Below are positions 7,050-10,188 of a stretch of DNA of 10,188 bases, piece after piece. Position 1 is the first letter of the stretch. The number at the start of each line of letters is the position of its first letter. The DNA comes from Cyanobacteria bacterium M_surface_7_m2_037 (GTDB taxonomy: Bacteria; Cyanobacteriota; Cyanobacteriia; PCC-6307; Cyanobiaceae). A model generated the notes under the pieces. The model was given only the letters and a program-made list of their open reading frames with translations, was not told the origin of the DNA and made no database searches. A program made the translations under genes and the position numbers. Where the stretch lies: assembly GCA_016882585.1 (NCBI GenBank), contig VGPP01000055.1, positions 1-10,188 on the forward strand, in the 5' to 3' direction.

Positions 7050-8263
7050 GCCCGCGCTGGCAGCAGCTGCAGGCCTGCAGCGTGATTGGCGCTGCCCATC
7101 GCCGCCAGCAGAAACCCTGCCAGGACGCCAGCCTGAGCGTGGAGCTCAAGGGCCGCGGCGGCAGCCTGCAGCTGCTGGTGGTGGCCGATGGCCACGGCGG
7201 CTCCCGCTACCGGCTCAGCCACCGGGGGAGTGCATTGGCCTGCCAGGTGAGCCAAGAGGCGGTGGAGCAGTGGCTGACCAGCACTCCGCTGACGGAACCC
7301 GAGCGCTGGCGGCAACTGCTGGAGCAGGAGCTCCCCGCCGCGATTCATCAGCGCTGGCTGGCGGCGATCACTGCCGACTGGGCGCTGCAGCCAGACGCCG
7401 AGCACGAGCCCTTCTCACCGCTGCTCTACGGCAGCACCCTGGGGCTGGTGCTGCTGGCGCCGCAGTGGTGGGGCTGCACCGGCATCGGCGACTGGGACCT
7501 GAGCGCCATCGATCAGCAGGGGCAAGCGACGCTGCTCAGCGAGGAGTGCGAGCACAGCGGCAGCGAAGCCACCGGCAGCCTCTGCCAGACCTTCGAGCAG
7601 CAGCTCTGGCGCGAGCGCACCCAGCTGCATCCACTGCAACCACACACCGATCTGCAGGCTCTGGTGCTCAGCACCGATGGCGTGCGCAAATCCTGCGCTA
7701 CCGATGCCGACTATCTGCAGCTCTGCGCCGCCCTGCTGGATGTGCGCGATCGCCAGGAGCTGGAGCAGGGGCTGGCCCACATCACCGAGGCCGGCAGCGG
7801 CGACGATGTGTCGCTCGCCATCGCCCAGCGGACTGCAAGGCTGAAGCAAAGCGGCGGCGGCGTGCTGCCGCCGGGGTTGTGGCCCTGGCTCCTCTTAGTG
7901 CTGGCAGCGGCCGGTGTTGGCCTCGGGGCGTGGCGGATGACGCGGCAGGAAACACCCCTACAGGCCCAGGCACGCCAACTCTGCGCCAACCCCGAGCAGA
8001 TCCAGGCCACCCTCAACCAGCGCCGCGCCCAGTTCAAAGCCCTGCTCGAGCAGCCACAGCTCGCCAGCCAACTGCAACAACTCGCCACCACTGATCCCCT
8101 CGGCGCTTTGATCGCCGCCAGCCAGAGCGGCCCGATCCCAGGCTGCGCCGCACTGAACGCTGAGCTGAGCCGCCAATGGCAGCGGGCCCGCGCCGCTGCA
8201 ACGCCGGCAAAGGGCAAGATGCCTGCAGCTGCAACGCCCGCCGCAGCACCGAAGAACCCGTGA
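7046..8263 (+). CDS. PP2C-family Ser/Thr phosphatase with C-terminal membrane anchor
   Basis: A 405-residue protein. Residues 8-262 are a PP2C (PPM) domain: 'CQDA' with Asp27, 'VVADGHGG' (45-52) with Asp48, 'YGSTLGLVLL' (128-137), 'GIGDWDL' (146-152), 'LSTDGV' with Asp211, and 'GSGDDVSLAI' (250-259) with the final Asp pair. These residues normally bind the two catalytic metal ions. One transmembrane segment lies at about 277-296, followed by a roughly 100-residue Gln/Ala-rich helical tail ending in a Lys/Pro/Ala-rich stretch. The phosphatase domain is N-terminal and probably cytoplasmic, which places the tail outside. The start is GTG at 7046, overlapping the vWA stop by 4 bases; longer frames from 6887 would lie in the vWA gene. 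It presumably removes the phosphates added by the neighbouring kinase. Confidence 0.92.
   Translation: MSPRWQQLQACSVIGAAHRRQQKPCQDASLSVELKGRGGSLQLLVVADGHGGSRYRLSHRGSALACQVSQEAVEQWLTSTPLTEPERWRQLLEQELPAAIHQRWLAAITADWALQPDAEHEPFSPLLYGSTLGLVLLAPQWWGCTGIGDWDLSAIDQQGQATLLSEECEHSGSEATGSLCQTFEQQLWRERTQLHPLQPHTDLQALVLSTDGVRKSCATDADYLQLCAALLDVRDRQELEQGLAHITEAGSGDDVSLAIAQRTARLKQSGGGVLPPGLWPWLLLVLAAAGVGLGAWRMTRQETPLQAQARQLCANPEQIQATLNQRRAQFKALLEQPQLASQLQQLATTDPLGALIAASQSGPIPGCAALNAELSRQWQRARAAATPAKGKMPAAATPAAAPKNP
7746..7753. repeat. HIP1 octamer
   Basis: A second copy of the cyanobacterial palindrome GCGATCGC, inside the PP2C gene. Only two copies were found in the window. Confidence 0.65.
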
Positions 8264-9276
8264 ACGATTACGCGCTTGGAGCCAATCTGCGCCGCCAGAT
8301 CCTCAGCGATCTGGAGCGGGGCCTGCCCCTTGATGGACGCCGGCTTCAGGCCCTGGTGGGCGATTTCTGCGGCCAGAGCCAACTCGCCCTGCTGCCAGCG
8401 CTGAAATACCTGGTGCTCTCACCGGGATTCAGCAGCGCCGCCAGCCAGCAACCAGCCCTGCCCGCCGATGCACGCCTGCAGCTGCGGCTGCAACAGGAAC
8501 TCAACGAGGTGTTCGCCGCCCCGATCTGCGCGCGCATGGATGCGGTGCTGCGCGGGCTTCTGGGCCTGCAGGAGGCCAACGGGCCAGCGCAGCCGGCATC
8601 TCCCTCGCCCAGCCAACCAGCGCCCATCGCCTCGCAGAACGAGCCGCCGCTGGAGGAGGAGGTTTTAGAGGAGTACGACGACGCCTACGAGGAGGATCTG
8701 GAACCCGCCGCGGCCCCTGGCGGCAGCAATGGGCTGGTGGCCGTGCTGAGCTTCATGGCCGGTGTGCTGGTGGTGGGCGTGGGTGGAGGCCTGGCCTGGC
8801 TGCTGCTGCAAACCACCCTGCCCAACAGCAACACGGCGGATACCCAGCGGCCACGGCTGCCCGGGGAACTCACCACCCCCAGCGCTGACACCACCACGGC
8901 CGAGGCACCACCGGCGCCGGAGCTCAGCCAGCAGGCCAGTAACGATGCCGCCGCAGCGCAGGCGATCACCAGCGTGGAGCAGCTCTACAACGACCTCTCC
9001 CTGGGCAACATCCAGGCGGCACGCCAACGCTTCAGCGGTGAAGCAGCCGATCAGTTCGATCCCGCCTTCTTCCGCCAGTTTCAACGCGTCAGCGTGGATC
9101 AGCTGCGGACCATTGGCATCAACGGTTCCGAGGTGAACCTCGAAGGCGTGGTCACCTTTGTGTATCCCGATGGCACCAGCCAGAGCGAGTCGCGCCAATT
9201 CACGGTGAACACCAGCACCGATCCAGCCCTGATCACCGGCAGCAGCTTCGGCCAGGTGACCCGCGGCCGGCAGTGA
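8260..9276 (+). CDS. Single-pass membrane protein with acidic and Thr-rich linkers, last gene of the operon
   Basis: A 338-residue protein of no family I can name with confidence. Residues 1-105 are a helical, probably cytoplasmic domain. A Pro/Ser linker follows (106-130), then a very acidic patch (131-147, ten Glu/Asp with Tyr) and a transmembrane segment at 157-183. Outside the membrane comes a Thr/Ser/Pro-rich linker (189-225) and a compact C-terminal domain (about 237-338) with 'AITSVEQLYNDLSLGNIQAA' then beta-strand-like 'GVVTFVYPDGT' and 'SRQFTVNT'. Its helix-then-sheet pattern resembles NTF2-like or IMS-type extracytoplasmic domains, but that is weak. The start is GTG at 8260, in the GTGA overlap with the PP2C stop; an upstream ATG at 8176 lies inside the PP2C gene. 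It could be a sensor or effector of the kinase/phosphatase pair. Confidence 0.85.
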   Translation: MNDYALGANLRRQILSDLERGLPLDGRRLQALVGDFCGQSQLALLPALKYLVLSPGFSSAASQQPALPADARLQLRLQQELNEVFAAPICARMDAVLRGLLGLQEANGPAQPASPSPSQPAPIASQNEPPLEEEVLEEYDDAYEEDLEPAAAPGGSNGLVAVLSFMAGVLVVGVGGGLAWLLLQTTLPNSNTADTQRPRLPGELTTPSADTTTAEAPPAPELSQQASNDAAAAQAITSVEQLYNDLSLGNIQAARQRFSGEAADQFDPAFFRQFQRVSVDQLRTIGINGSEVNLEGVVTFVYPDGTSQSESRQFTVNTSTDPALITGSSFGQVTRGRQ

Positions 9277-9298
9277 TCTGAACCCAGCAGCCAGGCAC

Positions 9299-9322
9299 AA
9301 AAAAGGCCCCCTTGCGGGGGCC
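9299..9322 (-). terminator. Rho-independent terminator of the PSRP-3 gene
   Basis: Read on the minus strand, a perfect 7-bp stem GGCCCCC-GCAA-GGGGGCC (9322 down to 9305) is followed by six T's (9304-9299). It lies 23 bases after the minus-strand stop at 9346. On the plus strand no T-run follows the stem, so it is not a good terminator for the plus-strand operon that ends at 9276. Confidence 0.9.
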
Positions 9323-9345
9323 AGCCAAAGCCTGGTGCGAATCGA

Positions 9346-9810
9346 TCAGGCGGTACCGCAGAAGGTGACATCGGGGAACTTGAGCTTGGCCTCCTCGAGG
9401 CTCTTGCCCTTGCCCTCTTCCTGCCAGTAGTTGATCACCTCGGTGGCCTTGTTGAGGATTTCAACGCGCTCGTTGTCGGTGATCCAGCTCTTGCCCTCGA
9501 GCTCGGTCTTGAGGGTTTCCCAGGCGTCTTCGCGGGGCCAGAAGAAGTAGGAGGTGAGGGGGCTGGGGCCGCCACCCACGATTTGGTCCACAGCCAGGGC
9601 GACGTTGTCGGGCAGCCACAGGATCTTCACCAAGAAGCGACCCTCATCCGCCTTCGGGGTGCGGCCGGAGGGAACGCCGTTCTCGTCGATGGTGGCGGCA
9701 GCCAGAACAGCACTGGCACCACGCAGCACGGGACGGCCTTCCGTGGTGTCCTCCGAGGAAACCTCAGGGGCGGCAGTCGCCACGGCGCTTTCAGCGCTCT
9801 CTGTGCTCAT
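9346..9810 (-). CDS. ycf65: Plastid-specific ribosomal protein PSRP-3 / Ycf65 family, 30S-associated
   Basis: A 154-residue protein. Residues 58-154 are the conserved PSRP-3/Ycf65 domain: 'LWLPDNVALAVDQIVG' (64-79), 'SPLTSYFFWPREDAWE' (83-98), 'ATEVINYWQEE' (122-132) and 'KFPDVTF' (144-150). Homologues bind the small ribosomal subunit in chloroplasts and cyanobacteria; the family is limited to these lineages, which helps identify the organism. Residues 1-57 are a low-complexity Ala/Ser/Glu/Thr-rich extension, longer than in the plain ~100-residue members. The ATG at 9810 is chosen; an in-frame TTG at 9825 would add five residues. A terminator follows its stop. It is divergent from the HAD gene, with about 60 bases between the two likely starts. 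Confidence 0.93.
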   Translation of the reverse strand: MSTESAESAVATAAPEVSSEDTTEGRPVLRGASAVLAAATIDENGVPSGRTPKADEGRFLVKILWLPDNVALAVDQIVGGGPSPLTSYFFWPREDAWETLKTELEGKSWITDNERVEILNKATEVINYWQEEGKGKSLEEAKLKFPDVTFCGTA

Positions 9811-9871
9811 GGTGTCAGCGCTCAAGGCTTAATCACAAACAACTAACCTACCAGCCGCCGTTGCCAGCCCC
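9811..9871. promoter_or_regulatory. Divergent intergenic region between PSRP-3 and HAD phosphatase genes
   Basis: About 60 bases between two divergent genes, with a locally AT-rich patch at 9829-9850 in an otherwise GC-rich window. It must hold the promoter for the PSRP-3 gene and perhaps one for the HAD gene. I see no convincing -35/-10 pair and do not assign boxes. Confidence 0.4.
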
Positions 9872-10188
9872 CTGAACCCTCGCGCCGTCCTGCTGTTCGA
9901 CATCGACGGCGTGATCCGGGATGTGAGTGGGAGCTATCGCAGGGCGATTGTGGAAACGGTGCACCACTACAGCGGTGTGCGGCCGGAACCCACCGCGATC
10001 GATGCGCTCAAAGCCGAGGGCTGCTGGAACAACGACTGGGAGGCCTCGCTGGAGCTGCTGCGGCGGGGCGGCCTGAGCGAACTGCCGGCCTTTGCAGCGC
10101 TGGTGGAGGTGTTCAACGGCTTCTATTTCGGCGGCGATCCCAACGGAGATCCAAGCGCCTGGCAGGGCTTCATCGGCAGCGAGCCGCT
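9872..10188 (+). CDS. HAD-superfamily phosphatase, cyanobacterial TIGR01548-like (partial, start uncertain)
   Basis: The frame runs off the window end. The first catalytic motif is 'LLFDIDGVIRD' (DxD with the nucleophile Asp at codon 9899-9901), followed by a cap region with 'SYRRAIVETVHHYSG' and 'GCWNNDWEASLELLRRG'. This matches the HAD phosphatase family I know from picocyanobacteria and algae (TIGR01548), of unproven substrate. No ATG, GTG or TTG stands in frame between the stop at 9830-9832 and the DxD motif. The position given is a CTG at 9872; one extra C in the run at 9868-9872 would instead connect to a TTG at 9861. The later GTG at 9911 would cut the catalytic motif and is unlikely. 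Confidence 0.8.
   Translation, partial: MNPRAVLLFDIDGVIRDVSGSYRRAIVETVHHYSGVRPEPTAIDALKAEGCWNNDWEASLELLRRGGLSELPAFAALVEVFNGFYFGGDPNGDPSAWQGFIGSEP

Noticed and set aside
6757..8094. 445-codon plus-strand frame overlapping the vWA and PP2C genes
   Set aside because: It is an Arg/Pro/Ala-rich frame shadow; the overlapping frames have complete MIDAS and PP2C motifs.
4282..8263. Type VI secretion regulatory cluster (PpkA/PppA/Fha)
   Set aside because: The kinase, phosphatase and FHA combination is similar, but no secretion structural gene is present, the kinase has a zinc ribbon, and the vWA is a separate TerY-like protein.
7711..8382. 223-codon minus-strand frame
   Set aside because: Antisense to PP2C and the last operon gene, with no domain and composition typical of shadow frames.
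9299..9322. Bidirectional terminator also ending the plus-strand operon
   Set aside because: There is an A-run before the stem but no T-run after it on the plus strand, so only the minus-strand reading is supported.
1..10188. CRISPR arrays, tRNAs, insertion sequences, attachment sites
   Set aside because: No regular direct repeats with spacers, no cloverleaf-like sequence, and no transposase or terminal inverted repeats were seen on either strand.

Overview
The window looks like a chromosomal stretch from a GC-rich picocyanobacterium (Synechococcus/Cyanobium type). The reasons are the ATP synthase beta-epsilon gene pair, a PSRP-3/Ycf65 ribosomal protein gene (a family of cyanobacteria and plastids), two HIP1 octamers, and high GC with strong G/C third-position bias, which produces many long shadow reading frames. 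No mobile element, CRISPR array, tRNA or rRNA was seen.

Layout. Positions 1-514 hold the end of the ATP synthase beta gene and the complete epsilon gene, closed by a clear terminator at 539-563. Positions 587-1705 encode a rhomboid-like membrane protein that keeps the GASG serine motif but has Trp at the place of the catalytic His. It overlaps tail to tail with a minus-strand class A penicillin-binding protein (1680-4001) that carries a complete N-terminal FHA (phosphothreonine-binding) domain. Head to head with the PBP starts a tightly packed plus-strand operon (about 4010-9276): a small membrane protein, a membrane-anchored FHA protein, a soluble protein kinase with a zinc ribbon, a TerY-like vWA protein, a membrane-anchored PP2C phosphatase, and a single-pass membrane protein with a Thr-rich linker. 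Four of the five junctions are 4-base ATGA/GTGA overlaps. Positions 9299-9322 are a minus-strand terminator for the PSRP-3 gene (9346-9810, minus). The window ends in a HAD-family phosphatase gene (from about 9872) that has no ATG/GTG/TTG before its catalytic motif.

How it may work together. Kinase, vWA and PP2C match the composition of the 'TerY-P triad' known from comparative genomics of Ter-linked stress systems. Here the triad is coupled to two FHA readers, one of them fused to a peptidoglycan polymerase. My inference is a Thr-phosphorylation switch at the inner membrane that controls cell wall synthesis. Genes and motifs are seen in the sequence; the pathway is a hypothesis.
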